Assembly (NCBI GenBank): GCA_964550655.1
Contig: CAZKAQ010000006.1
Location: 1 to 64,000 of the forward strand
Source of the DNA: GCA-1730015 sp964550655
GTDB taxonomy: Bacteria; Pseudomonadota; Gammaproteobacteria; Granulosicoccales; Granulosicoccaceae
Length of the DNA: 64,000 bases
Direction of reading: 5' to 3'
Shown here: positions 1-8,569 of the stretch, piece by piece
Layout of the letters: each line of letters begins with the position of its first letter
Position numbering within the stretch: position 1 is the first letter of the stretch
Position numbers and translations under genes: made by a program
The notes under the pieces: generated by a model
Database searches by the model: none
Told to the model about the DNA's origin: nothing
The model's input: the letters and a program-made list of their open reading frames with translations, nothing else

Positions 1-54
1 ACTAAAGACATAAAAGCCAAATTCGCAGGTCGCCTCATGAATAATGCAGGCTAG
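1..54 (+). CDS. C-terminal end of an unidentified gene (partial)
   Basis: Frame 1 is open from the first base and ends with TAG at 52-54, giving a short lysine-rich tail ending in RLMNNAG. The other two plus-strand frames hit stops at once. The stop lies directly beside the end of the convergent Lrp gene, the tight packing expected of two converging genes. Too little is visible to name a product, and a 17-codon open frame can occur by chance. Confidence 0.35.
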   Translation, partial: TKDIKAKFAGRLMNNAG

Positions 55-546
55 TTATGGCAGTTTGTCATCGTTCAGAAGGTAGTCCAATGGGTAGCCC
101 GTGAAGCGCTTCACTTTCGAGAGCAGGCAATGACTTTGGATGCTTTTGATGGGAGATTTCGAGAGAAGTCGATCTGTAATAGATTTGTAGTCTTCTATGT
201 CTTTGCAGACAAAACGTGACAAGTAGTCGTAAGGACCGGATACCTGATCGCACTCAACCAATGTGTCTTCCTCCATGATAACGTTCTCAAATTGCTGAAA
301 GGAGTCTTTGTCGTGCTCCTGTAAAGTAATTTCTGCCAGAAAAGTTACGCTGGTGCATATTTTTGATATTTCAACATTCGCACTATAGTTTGTGATGACC
401 CCCTGACTTTCAAGTTGTTTAATTCGTTTTTGGCAAGGGCTGGTTGAGATGCCGGCGTTGTCGGCGATGGCGGCAATTGACAGACGAGTATCCTCCTGCA
501 GGGAACGTAAAATGCTCTGGTTGATGTTGTCTATTTTTATGCTCAT
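55..546 (-). CDS. Lrp/AsnC family transcriptional regulator
   Basis: A 163-residue protein of normal length for feast/famine regulators. Residues 1-60 form the winged helix-turn-helix: a conserved D-x-x-N-xx-IL start, then LSIAAIADNAGISTSPCQKR as the recognition helix region, then VITNYSAN. Residues 70-150 match the RAM (Lrp ligand-binding) domain, with the CDQVSGPYDYL segment corresponding to the usual C..VTG.YD.L effector-pocket motif. It lies 93 bp downstream of putA on the same strand, so it may be cotranscribed or have its own promoter. A second Lrp gene lies on the other side of putA. Target unknown; a role in amino-acid metabolism is inferred from the family and neighbours. Confidence 0.9.
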   Translation of the reverse strand: MSIKIDNINQSILRSLQEDTRLSIAAIADNAGISTSPCQKRIKQLESQGVITNYSANVEISKICTSVTFLAEITLQEHDKDSFQQFENVIMEEDTLVECDQVSGPYDYLSRFVCKDIEDYKSITDRLLSKSPIKSIQSHCLLSKVKRFTGYPLDYLLNDDKLP

Positions 547-639
547 CGAATCACTTCCGGCTATTTTTTCTGATTATACAAAATCACAATGATTAATGTG
601 TTTCAGAAGAAGTTAGCCGGCACGTGACTCTTCCAGCGG

Positions 640-3600
640 CTATTGAGCCGCCAGTAATGAAGCATTACCTCCTGCGGCTGTTGTATCAATACACAGGTGG
701 CGTTCAAGCGTGCACAGGTCTTTCATTTCTTCAGTGGCTATCAGCGGCAGTAGTGGTCCGTCTCTCTTTGCGATCGCTTCACGTGCTTTGATGAGATCGT
801 TTTTTTCAGACCAAAGTGCTACGGCGCTGAAACCTTGTAAGTCTGATAAAGCTGCCCGGTTCAAATAGCCTGCGACCGTATTTTCTCCGCTAAGTCCGGG
901 GGCGACGCCGACCGCTGCACAACCCATCTCTTTTGCAATTCCCATTTGTTTTTCTGCATCTGCAGCAGTTGGACCCAGACATAAAATTGTCCCTCTGGCA
1001 AAAGTAGACCATCGATTGGACTCTCCCGTTGGACCTGGCATATCAACACATTCGAGCGCTGTATGCTTATCGGTTACGGCGTTGTTCAGTGCGCCCTGTA
1101 CTGTGCTTGCCTGCGCGCCCGGTCCATCTTCAGTGTTGTTAAGTGGCAGGCTGAACTTTTTAAAGCGTTTGACATAGTGTGGGCCACCCGCTTTGGGCCC
1201 GGTGCCGGACAGTCCTTCACCACCGAATGGCTGTGAACCGACGACCGCGCCTATCTGGTTGCGATTGACATAGATATTGCCAACATTCAGTTTGCTTGTA
1301 ATGTGCTCGACGCGGTCATCCAGACGGGTGTGCAATCCAAAGGTTAATCCGTAACCGGAGGTGTTTATTTCCTCAAGTACGTCATCAAGTTCCGATAGTT
1401 CAAATGTAGCAACATGCAGTACCGGTCCGAAGATTTCCTGCTCTAAAGAGCGAATGCCATCTACCTGAATAACTGCAGGTCCTACAAACAAACCGTTAGC
1501 GGGTGCTTCGAGTTGCTTAAGCAAACTGCCATTGCTTTTTGCACGCTCAATATGATCGATTATTTCCTGACGCGCTGAATCAGTAATCACCGGTCCGACA
1601 TCGCAAGACAGATTCAGCGGATCTGAAATTTCCAGTTCATCCATAGCACCGAACAACATGGTCATGAAATCATCGGCTATATCTTTTTGCAGGTATAACA
1701 TACGCAATGCAGAGCAACGCTGCCCACAGGATCGGAATGATGAATCGACTATGTCCTGCACAGCTTGTTCAGGCAGTGCACTTGAATCAACTATCATGGC
1801 GTTAAGACCGCCGGTTTCGGCAATAAAGGTTGAGTCTGGTTCCAGTGATGACGCTGCTGTTCTATAAATATGCTGTGCAACTCCGGTAGAACCGGTAAAG
1901 CAAATTCCATTAATACGGGTATCTGTGGTTAGCTTTGCACCGACGATTGAACCCTTGCCCGGTACGAGTTGTAAGGCGTCTTCGGGTACACCTGCCTGAT
2001 GCAGTAACCTGACACCGATGGATGCAATAATGGGTGTGGGTTCAGCAGGTTTGGCCAGAACGCCATTGCCAGCCGCCAGTGCTGAGGCTATCTGGCCGGT
2101 AAATATTGCAAGTGGGAAGTTCCAGGGGGAGATGCAGGTGATTAAGCCGCGCTCTGGTAAGTGCTGCAGTCTTACTGCCTCTGCCGCGTAGTAGCGTAAA
2201 AAATCAACTGCCTCTCTGATTTCAGCAATTGCATCTTCTGCGGTCTTGCCTGCTTCATAACAAAGTGCTGCAAATATCTCCCCTGCATTTTCCTCGTATA
2301 AATCTGCGGCTCTGTTTAAAACCTGCTGACGTGCATCCGCTGTTACCTTTGACCAGGGTTCTGCGGTATCCAGTGCGATATCGACATCTTCCAGAGTGGC
2401 TTTGGACACGTGCCCGACGCGCTTTTCAGGATTGGCCGGACTGTATACAGGCGACGGGTTCGTATCCGTTATTGCTCCAACGATTATGGGGCCTGCAACC
2501 CAGTCATGGTCTTTAAATTTATCTCGTGCCTGTAAAAAGACATCGACATCATCGTAGTTACGCAGGTCCCAGCCAATTGAATTAGTACGTTCCGGCTGAT
2601 ACAGATCTGCGGGCTTTTGAATGTTATTGTTTTGATCAGCTTGACTGGTACCAAGGGCATTAAATGGATCAGCTGTGATAAGTTCCGGTGAAATGTTCTC
2701 ATCTACTACCTGATTCAGGAACGATGAGTTTGCACCGTTTTCCAGCAGCCTGCGTACTAAATAGGCAAGCAGGTCGCGATGGGTTCCGACTGGCGCGTAG
2801 ATTCTGCAGCGCGTTTTTTCGCGATCAAGCACCAGATTATGTAGTGCCTCACCCATACCATGGAGTCTTTGGAATTCATAGGTATGAGTGTGGTCGGACA
2901 TGGCCAGAATAGCGCTGACAGTATGGGCGTTATGCGTTGCAAACTGTGGGTAGATTCGATCTGAATAGTCCAGTAGCTTTTGCGCGCAACAAATATAAGA
3001 GACGTCTGTAAATGCTCTGCTGGTAAAGACCGGAAAATCACGCACCCCGTCTACCTGGCTTTGTTTTATTTCCGTATCCCAATAAGCGCCCTTGACCAGG
3101 CGCACCATGATGTTTCGATCAAGCTCAGTAGATAATTCATAGAGCCAGTCGATTACAGCAGCAGCACGTTTACCGTATGCCTGCACCACAACACCGAATC
3201 CTTCCCAGTCGGAAAACTCCGGTGCGCTTAATACAGCTTCGATAACATCCAGTGACAGATCGAGCCGATCAGCTTCTTCCGCATCGATATTAAGACCCAT
3301 ATGAGCCTCTTTGGCTATTCGGGCAAGTTCTGTTACGCGAGGCACCAGCTCTTGCAGAACACGTTCGCGCTGACTCATTTCAAAGCGAGGATGCAGCGCA
3401 GAAAGCTTGATGGAGATACCCGGGTTCTCTCGCACCTGTTTGTGACTGGCGTGATCCGACAGATTTACTATGGCATCGCGGTAAGCCATAAAGAATGCCT
3501 CTGCATCGGTAGCAGTCAGTGCTGCTTCACCGAGCATGTCATAGGAGTAGGTGAAGCCCGCTTCTTCCTGTGAAATACCGCGCTTGATGGCGTCTGTTAT

Positions 3601-4131
3601 GGTTTCGCCAAGCACGAACTGATGTCCCAGTTCTTTCATGGCGCGTTTTACTGCTGCTCTTATAACCGGCTCACCCAATCTTCGAACTGCGCTGTGCAAC
3701 GTATCGGCAAGACCGCCGTCGTTGTCGGTTTCGCTTAGCACTTTGCCGGTCAGCATAAGCGCCCAGGTAGAGGCATTGACGAGTGATGAACTGGACTTAC
3801 CCAGGTGTTCGCCCCAGGAAGATGGTGCAATTTTGTCTTCAATCAGTTCATCAATGGTTTGCGCATCCGGTACGCGAAGCAGCGCTTCTGCAAGACTCAT
3901 GAGAGCGACACCTTCATCTGTCGAGAGGCCATATTCAGCAAGAAAAACCTCCATTAAGCCCGGATTGCCGGCCTTTCTTATGCTGCGAACCAGATCGGCG
4001 GCATTGTCACAGACTTCTGCACGTAGTTTTTCATCAAGACCATGCTGTTCTGCCAGAGCAGTAACTACAGTGGTTTCGTCAGCCATGTGCAGACTGCGGA
4101 TACGGGTTCTGATGGTGGCTAATTGATTCAT
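640..4131 (-). CDS. putA: Bifunctional proline dehydrogenase / L-glutamate gamma-semialdehyde dehydrogenase PutA
   Basis: A 1163-residue enzyme that oxidises proline to glutamate in two steps at the inner face of the membrane. The FAD-dependent proline dehydrogenase barrel spans about residues 180-480, with the VKGAYWD strand and the RRLLENGANSSF helix that binds proline. The NAD-dependent aldehyde dehydrogenase part follows (about 530-1030), with ETGGLNAM and the catalytic cysteine in SCGQRCSA. A further ALDH-like tail containing CLGPTAADAEK closes the protein. The ribbon-helix-helix repressor domain of the longer (about 1320 aa) E. coli PutA is absent, so control must come from elsewhere; the divergent Lrp gene at 4249 is the obvious candidate, as for PutR-type systems. 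The start ATG is at 4131. Confidence 0.97.
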   Translation of the reverse strand: MNQLATIRTRIRSLHMADETTVVTALAEQHGLDEKLRAEVCDNAADLVRSIRKAGNPGLMEVFLAEYGLSTDEGVALMSLAEALLRVPDAQTIDELIEDKIAPSSWGEHLGKSSSSLVNASTWALMLTGKVLSETDNDGGLADTLHSAVRRLGEPVIRAAVKRAMKELGHQFVLGETITDAIKRGISQEEAGFTYSYDMLGEAALTATDAEAFFMAYRDAIVNLSDHASHKQVRENPGISIKLSALHPRFEMSQRERVLQELVPRVTELARIAKEAHMGLNIDAEEADRLDLSLDVIEAVLSAPEFSDWEGFGVVVQAYGKRAAAVIDWLYELSTELDRNIMVRLVKGAYWDTEIKQSQVDGVRDFPVFTSRAFTDVSYICCAQKLLDYSDRIYPQFATHNAHTVSAILAMSDHTHTYEFQRLHGMGEALHNLVLDREKTRCRIYAPVGTHRDLLAYLVRRLLENGANSSFLNQVVDENISPELITADPFNALGTSQADQNNNIQKPADLYQPERTNSIGWDLRNYDDVDVFLQARDKFKDHDWVAGPIIVGAITDTNPSPVYSPANPEKRVGHVSKATLEDVDIALDTAEPWSKVTADARQQVLNRAADLYEENAGEIFAALCYEAGKTAEDAIAEIREAVDFLRYYAAEAVRLQHLPERGLITCISPWNFPLAIFTGQIASALAAGNGVLAKPAEPTPIIASIGVRLLHQAGVPEDALQLVPGKGSIVGAKLTTDTRINGICFTGSTGVAQHIYRTAASSLEPDSTFIAETGGLNAMIVDSSALPEQAVQDIVDSSFRSCGQRCSALRMLYLQKDIADDFMTMLFGAMDELEISDPLNLSCDVGPVITDSARQEIIDHIERAKSNGSLLKQLEAPANGLFVGPAVIQVDGIRSLEQEIFGPVLHVATFELSELDDVLEEINTSGYGLTFGLHTRLDDRVEHITSKLNVGNIYVNRNQIGAVVGSQPFGGEGLSGTGPKAGGPHYVKRFKKFSLPLNNTEDGPGAQASTVQGALNNAVTDKHTALECVDMPGPTGESNRWSTFARGTILCLGPTAADAEKQMGIAKEMGCAAVGVAPGLSGENTVAGYLNRAALSDLQGFSAVALWSEKNDLIKAREAIAKRDGPLLPLIATEEMKDLCTLERHLCIDTTAAGGNASLLAAQ

Positions 4132-4210
4132 TGTCTTGCTCCGGTCCAGATTGGGCTCAGTTTATCAGCAGCATAAAAGACGATTTGACTTAAAAAGTGT
4201 TATATTGGGG

Positions 4211-4238
4211 CTAAATAACTTATTTTAGGAAATTTAGC
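4211..4238. promoter_or_regulatory. Candidate Lrp-type operator between putA and its divergent regulator
   Basis: The 117-bp putA/lrp intergenic region holds an AT-rich imperfect palindrome, CTAAATAACTTATTTTAG (4211-4228). It overlaps a second dyad, GCTAAAT (4210-4216) with ATTTAGC (4232-4238), just upstream of the regulator start. Lrp/AsnC proteins are known to bind AT-rich imperfect dyads in the intergenic region they share with a divergent target. A TATATT hexamer lies nearby at 4201, but I see no convincing -35 partner. Assignment is inferred from position and symmetry. Confidence 0.4.
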
Positions 4239-4248
4239 AGTCTAAAAA

Positions 4249-4719
4249 ATGATAAAGTTAGAAGAAAGAAGACGAATAGACCGTTTCGATGAGAAGATGA
4301 TGCAAATCTTGTCTACTGACGGACGTATCGCGATAACGGATCTCGCAAAGAAACTCGGCATGTCCAAGACACCTTGTGGTGTCAGGTTAAAGAGATTAAT
4401 GAGTGACGGTTATATCACTGGATTCAAAGCTGTACTGAACCCGGTGAAACTGGATATGAATCATGTCGCCTTTGTTGAAGTCAGATTGCAGGACACAAAA
4501 GAGGCAGCGCTTAAGGCGTTTAATGAATCAGTACAACTGATTCCTGAAATCGAACAATGCCATATGATTGCCGGTTCGTTTGACTATCTGCTAAAGGTTC
4601 GAACAAAAGACATCATCGCGTATCGGCGTGTGTTAGCTGAACGAATTTCAGATCTGCCGCATGTTGCGAGCACATCAACCTATGTGGCCATGGAGTCCGT
4701 TAAAGAAACCAGTACCTAA
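4249..4719 (+). CDS. Lrp/AsnC family regulator, probable proline-responsive PutR-type activator of putA
   Basis: A 156-residue protein. Residues 8-70 hold the winged helix-turn-helix (ITDLAKKLGMSKTPCGVRLK, then GYITGFKA) and residues 80-150 the RAM domain, with HMIAGSFDYLL as the effector-pocket motif. It is divergent from putA with 117 bp between start codons. This is the arrangement of PutR-type regulators that activate putA in response to proline (known for alphaproteobacterial PutR; inferred here). Its TAA stop is formed by TA plus the first base of a MITE-like element, so the last residues may have been altered by that insertion. Confidence 0.9.
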   Translation: MIKLEERRRIDRFDEKMMQILSTDGRIAITDLAKKLGMSKTPCGVRLKRLMSDGYITGFKAVLNPVKLDMNHVAFVEVRLQDTKEAALKAFNESVQLIPEIEQCHMIAGSFDYLLKVRTKDIIAYRRVLAERISDLPHVASTSTYVAMESVKETST

Positions 4720-4895
4720 CCCGGACTATTCACGAAATTGACGGCATCTCGCTTGATCTTTGATTCCACCCTAAGATAGCTATACGATGGATTTTTTCTT
4801 TTGTAAATATCAGTAAGTATTCGCTGCAAGAAGAAAATTCACTGTGAAACCAAATCTCTGCGCGATATGCTCGCCATTTCATGAATAGTCCGGGT
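4719..4895. mobile_element. MITE-like element with terminal inverted repeats and a TA flank
   Basis: The segments 4717-4738 and 4876-4897 are inverted copies of each other over 22 positions with one mismatch (core ACCCGGACTATTCA). Weaker pairing continues about 15 bp further inward. They enclose about 130 bp with no reading frame. A TA dinucleotide lies immediately outside each end, consistent with the TA target duplication of IS630/Tc1-type transposases, but TA is itself palindromic and could be part of the repeat. No transposase is present, so this would be a non-autonomous element. No second copy was noticed in the window. Confidence 0.55.
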
Positions 4896-4897
4896 TA

Positions 4898-5067
4898 ACC
4901 AGACGCTGCAATGATCCGGCTTATTGTGTCCATTGTATGAATGTTTTTTAAAACAAATTCATTTACATTATTCTGCGATGTTATTTTTCTATTCCGGAAT
5001 TTCCTTGTCTCTTTGAACATCACGGAGTAGTGTCGCAAGTTATCGATCTTGCGTATCCGGCTTATCT
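4898..5067. promoter_or_regulatory. Upstream region of the MFS transporter gene with a dyad
   Basis: Together with the MITE-like element this makes a 348-bp gap between genes. The segment contains an AT-rich dyad: ATGAAT at 4937-4942 pairs with ATTCAT at 4957-4962 around a T6/A4 core. That could be an operator or a weak terminator for the upstream Lrp gene. No convincing promoter hexamer pair was found. Confidence 0.25.
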
Positions 5068-6285
5068 GTGCGAACTCTGATTACCTTTGCGGCGCTGTTT
5101 TTATCTATTGCGTTAATGCAGCTCAGTAGTGGTGCGATCTCACCGCTTGATGCTCTGGTAGGACTTCAGAACGGCTTCACTACAACTGAAGTTGGTTTGT
5201 TGGGTTCTTCACATTTTCTTGGCTTTTTTGGAGGTTGCTGGTTAGCACCTCGCCTGATAGCAACCGTGGGACATACGCGCACCTTTGCAGCTTTTGCCGC
5301 TTGCGGTGCAATTGGTGCGGCGGGTCATCCTATAATAATTGATCCTATTGCGTGGGCATTGTTGCGTGTGCTGACTGGCTTTTGTGTTGCCGGTTGTTAC
5401 ACAATCGTTGAAGCCTGGTTGCATGCGCGGGTGACCAACGAAAATCGAGGGCAGGTGGTCGGCGTTTATCGGTCAGTTGATCTTGGTGCATCGCTCGGGG
5501 CGCAGTTATTGATCAGTGTATTAGCGCCAGCTCAGTACGTCGCCTACAACGTACTGACTATTTTATGCTGTATCTGTATCCTGCCCATGTTGGTAACGCG
5601 CGCACAGCCACCGGAGATTTCGGAGATACCCGGGCTAGATCCGATTAAAACTTTTAAGGTTTCACCTTTAGGTGCGTTCGGCGTGGTGGTCGCGGGTGTT
5701 ACTGCTGCCTCCTTCAGAATGGTGGGTCCTGTTTACGGTCAACAGTCCGGTTTGGCGGTAACCGAGATTGCCTGGTTTCTTGCGGCTTTTGTTTTGGGTG
5801 GTGCGATATCGCAGATACCGATTGGCTGGCTTGCAGATCGTTATGATCGCAGATGGGTGCTGATTGTAATTTCGATACTGTCCGTTTTCGCATGTATCGG
5901 TATGGTTGGCTATGGCAACAATTCACAGACGTCAACTTATGTTGCAGCGTTTATATTTGGCTTTGTCACCTTTCCGATCTACTCGCTTTCTGCAGCGCAC
6001 GCAAATGACTTTGCCAAACCCGGTGAGTCTGTTCAGCTTAGCGCATCACTCTTGTTTATTTACGGGATTGGAGCTATCGCCAGTCCATTGTTTTCATCGT
6101 GGTTAATGGATACAGGCGGGCCGTCAATGTTGTTTGTGATGATCGGTTGTGCTCACGTATCTCTTGCCGTATTTGGTGGTTACAGAATGTTTGCAGGACC
6201 AACTACGGAAGCTAAACGTCCTTATCGTTATTTGCCTCGTACCAGTTTTATACTGGCGCGTCTGCTGCGGCGAGGCCAAAAGTAA
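5068..6285 (+). CDS. MFS transporter, YcaD-like
   Basis: A 405-residue integral membrane protein with about 12 hydrophobic segments, the usual size for the major facilitator superfamily. The loop between the two halves carries GWLADRYDRRWVL, the MFS motif A with its acidic and arginine residues. An earlier VEAWLHARVTNENRG segment resembles the YcaD group of putative sugar/amino-acid exporters or importers. The start is a GTG at 5068, directly followed by a hydrophobic first helix (LITFAALFLSIALM). Substrate unknown. It lies downstream of the putA regulator but is separated from it by the MITE-like element, so a shared role in proline use is only a guess. Confidence 0.85.
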   Translation: MRTLITFAALFLSIALMQLSSGAISPLDALVGLQNGFTTTEVGLLGSSHFLGFFGGCWLAPRLIATVGHTRTFAAFAACGAIGAAGHPIIIDPIAWALLRVLTGFCVAGCYTIVEAWLHARVTNENRGQVVGVYRSVDLGASLGAQLLISVLAPAQYVAYNVLTILCCICILPMLVTRAQPPEISEIPGLDPIKTFKVSPLGAFGVVVAGVTAASFRMVGPVYGQQSGLAVTEIAWFLAAFVLGGAISQIPIGWLADRYDRRWVLIVISILSVFACIGMVGYGNNSQTSTYVAAFIFGFVTFPIYSLSAAHANDFAKPGESVQLSASLLFIYGIGAIASPLFSSWLMDTGGPSMLFVMIGCAHVSLAVFGGYRMFAGPTTEAKRPYRYLPRTSFILARLLRRGQK

Positions 6286-6307
6286 GTATCTGTTTGTAAC
6301 TCGCAGA

Positions 6308-6985
6308 CTAAAAACTGCGGTCGTATCGTCGCTTGCGTGTGCTTAGCAACATTAATAAAGCCAGCAGAATAAGGTTAAAGCCTACAGCACCTCCACCTCC
6401 ACCTGAACCTGGCGTAAAGTCGTTTGAGAGTATTGGTGTAGTGTCAGATTCCGTGTCTGTTTCATCGGTGGTATTGGAATTAACGTTATCGTCAGTAACA
6501 GGGTTTTCACCTGCATCGGTATCCTGCGTATCGTCGTTAGGTAACGGTGCAGGTTGTGGCTGCGGAGCAGGCTGCGGTTCGGGTGCAGGTTGTGGCTGCG
6601 GTGTGCTGTCAACGCGCGCCAGTGCAAAATCACCCAGATCAAGATTCTGATTTTCCTGAACTGTGATTGTCTGCGGCAACATGGCATCCAAATGAATAGT
6701 CCCTTCGTCAGGGAATGGATCTTCATCAATAAAGTTAATGAAGTTTTCATCTGCGAAAGCCACTTGATAAGTGCCGCTGGAAACTGAAGAGAACTGGTAT
6801 CTGCCAAACGCATCGGTTCGTTGAATGAGGCTCGCAGTTGTCTGATCATCGGTGAGAGTAACGGTGATGTGTGCCAGTGCAGTACCGGAGTTGTTGCTGA
6901 CGCTACCAGAGACCTGTGCGCCGGCGGCCACGCCGGACCAGCTAAAAATCAGGAGAAATATTGCTGCCAGACGGTATACAAACAT
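6308..6985 (-). CDS. Secreted protein with carboxypeptidase-regulatory-like domain and GlyGly-CTERM-like tail
   Basis: A 225-residue protein of three parts. A Sec signal peptide (about 1-23, hydrophobic LAAIFLLIFSWSGVAAGA) is followed by a beta-sandwich (about 24-125) of the carboxypeptidase-regulatory/CNA-B type, with GTALAHITVTLTDD and TDAFGRYQFSSVSSGTYQV. Next comes a low-complexity linker of PQPAPEPQPAPQPQPAP and an Asp/Asn/Thr-rich stretch. The C-terminus has a Gly-rich motif, a hydrophobic helix and a basic end (STRKRR), the tripartite layout of GlyGly-CTERM sorting signals processed by rhombosortase. A similar tail is present on the protein at 50140. Probably exported and surface-attached; function unknown. 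It converges with the MFS gene 22 bp away. Confidence 0.75.
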   Translation of the reverse strand: MFVYRLAAIFLLIFSWSGVAAGAQVSGSVSNNSGTALAHITVTLTDDQTTASLIQRTDAFGRYQFSSVSSGTYQVAFADENFINFIDEDPFPDEGTIHLDAMLPQTITVQENQNLDLGDFALARVDSTPQPQPAPEPQPAPQPQPAPLPNDDTQDTDAGENPVTDDNVNSNTTDETDTESDTTPILSNDFTPGSGGGGGAVGFNLILLALLMLLSTRKRRYDRSF

Positions 6986-7183
6986 CGGACTGGAACCTCA
7001 TCAATAGATCATAAGGGGAACATTTTTGTCATGACGAAAAAGATTGTCAATGTTACAGGTCAACATTCATGCAAATCACAGCCATTCAGGATTCAGGAGT
7101 TTTGAGTCTCAGTTCTCAAATTTGCCGGCTACAGCGCTAATGGGATGTATCTTGCAAGCAAATCGACGACGCAATATAACGAT
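6986..7183. other. Divergent intergenic region before metK
   Basis: Between the secreted protein gene and metK lie 312 bp. Apart from the metK promoter and operator listed separately, it contains a GTCATGAC palindrome flanked by T- and A-tracts at about 7024-7040, which could be a regulator site for the minus-strand gene. No reading frame or RNA motif was recognised. Confidence 0.25.
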
Positions 7184-7219
7184 ATAAAGATATCTTTATG
7201 TGTATATTTAAACTATACT
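7184..7219 (+). promoter_or_regulatory. metK promoter with a 16-bp palindromic operator (SahR-like candidate)
   Basis: ATAAAGATATCTTTAT at 7184-7199 is a perfect 16-bp palindrome. It ends 14 bp before a TATACT -10 hexamer (7214-7219), so it covers the expected -35 region, a repressor-type position. Many proteobacteria control metK and ahcY with the ArsR-family regulator SahR, whose sites I recall as AT-rich palindromes with a central GATATC. The site here fits that class. No regulator gene is in the window and no copy of the palindrome precedes ahcY, so the two genes may be transcribed together from here. Confidence 0.5.
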
Positions 7220-7297
7220 TTCGCCCCTTGATGCGCCATCTGCATTAGTGCAGGCTGCGCCGCGTACGAATTCTATTTCAGCAGAGACTATCAATTA

Positions 7298-8458
7298 ATG
7301 ACTAAGGAACACATTTTTACCTCTGAGTCGGTGTCTGAAGGACATCCGGACAAGATGTCTGATCAGGTGTCAGATGCAGTTCTCGACGCAATTCTTGCCG
7401 AGGACAAGCATGCCCGTGTGGCTTGTGAAACCGTATTTAAGACGGGCCTTGCCATGATTGCCGGTGAGATTACTACCACTGCAAAGCCTGACTATGAGGC
7501 AGTCATTCGAGATACCATCAGAGAGATTGGCTACACGGATTCTGCGATGGGATTTGATTGCGATACCTGTGCTGTGATGACTGCTATCGGTGTGCAGTCT
7601 CCTGATATTAATCAGGGTGTTGATCGTTCAAAGCCTGAAGATCAGGGCGCAGGTGATCAGGGCTTGATGTTCGGCTACGCCACCAATGAAACCGACGTAC
7701 TGATGCCTGCACCAATTACCTATGCACATCGTCTGGTAGAAAAACATGCTGAGTATCGTCGCGCCGGTGCGGACTGGTTGCGACCGGATGCCAAAAGTCA
7801 GGTGAGCTTTAAATACTCTGACGGCAAGATTGCAGGTATAGATGCAGTGGTATTGTCTACCCAGCATTCAGCTGATACCAAACAAAGTGATCTGCATGAA
7901 GCGATTATGGAAAACGTCATCAAGCCGATTCTCGAGCCGACCGGCTGGTTGCATGCCGGTACCAAGTATCACATTAACCCGACCGGCGCTTTTGTTGTTG
8001 GCGGACCAATGGGTGATGCCGGTTTAACCGGTCGCAAGATCATCGTTGATACTTACGGTGGTGCTGCACGCCATGGTGGTGGTGCATTCTCCGGTAAAGA
8101 CCCGTCAAAGGTTGACCGTTCTGCGGCTTATGCAAGCCGCTACGTTGCGAAAAATATTGTTGCCGCAGGTCTTGCTGATCGTTGTGAAATACAAGTGTCT
8201 TACGCAATCGGTGTTGCGGAGCCGACTTCGATCATGGTTGAAACTTTCGGTACCGGCAAAATGGATGATGCAAAAATCACCCAACTGGTACGTGAAAATT
8301 TTGACCTGCGTCCATACGGCATACTGACTATGCTTGATCTTCTCAACGCTGAAAAAATCAAATATAGAAAGACAGCGGCCTATGGTCACTTTGGTCGTGA
8401 AAACGAAGGCTTTACTTGGGAAAACACAGATAAGGCTGAAGCCTTGCGCAACGCCTAA
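7298..8458 (+). CDS. metK: S-adenosylmethionine synthase
   Basis: A 386-residue cytosolic enzyme making S-adenosylmethionine from methionine and ATP, of normal family length. The N-terminal FTSESVSEGHPDKMSDQVSD carries the ATP/methionine site histidine. GDQGLMFGYA (about residue 115) is the family hexapeptide region, and GGGAFSGKDPSKVDRSAAY is the glycine-rich phosphate-binding loop. The ATG at 7298 gives the standard N-terminus. It is followed 111 bp later by ahcY, so the producer and the recycler of the methyl donor lie together. Confidence 0.98.
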   Translation: MTKEHIFTSESVSEGHPDKMSDQVSDAVLDAILAEDKHARVACETVFKTGLAMIAGEITTTAKPDYEAVIRDTIREIGYTDSAMGFDCDTCAVMTAIGVQSPDINQGVDRSKPEDQGAGDQGLMFGYATNETDVLMPAPITYAHRLVEKHAEYRRAGADWLRPDAKSQVSFKYSDGKIAGIDAVVLSTQHSADTKQSDLHEAIMENVIKPILEPTGWLHAGTKYHINPTGAFVVGGPMGDAGLTGRKIIVDTYGGAARHGGGAFSGKDPSKVDRSAAYASRYVAKNIVAAGLADRCEIQVSYAIGVAEPTSIMVETFGTGKMDDAKITQLVRENFDLRPYGILTMLDLLNAEKIKYRKTAAYGHFGRENEGFTWENTDKAEALRNA

Positions 8459-8569
8459 AGTCGCCATAGAAATATGCGTTGCCGGTTGTGACGCACAGAT
8501 TCAAGGCTTGTAGCTAATTTCGGCTAAAAGCTGAAGCACTTTTCATACTTTATTTTAAGGATTACCGTA

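Noticed and set aside
3638..4126. 162-residue plus-strand frame over the putA start
   Set aside because: Antisense shadow of the conserved PutA N-terminus with no family match.
8459..8569. SAH riboswitch upstream of ahcY
   Set aside because: The GAGGAGCGCUGC-type core of that RNA is absent; only a weak GCTT/GAAGC pairing is visible.
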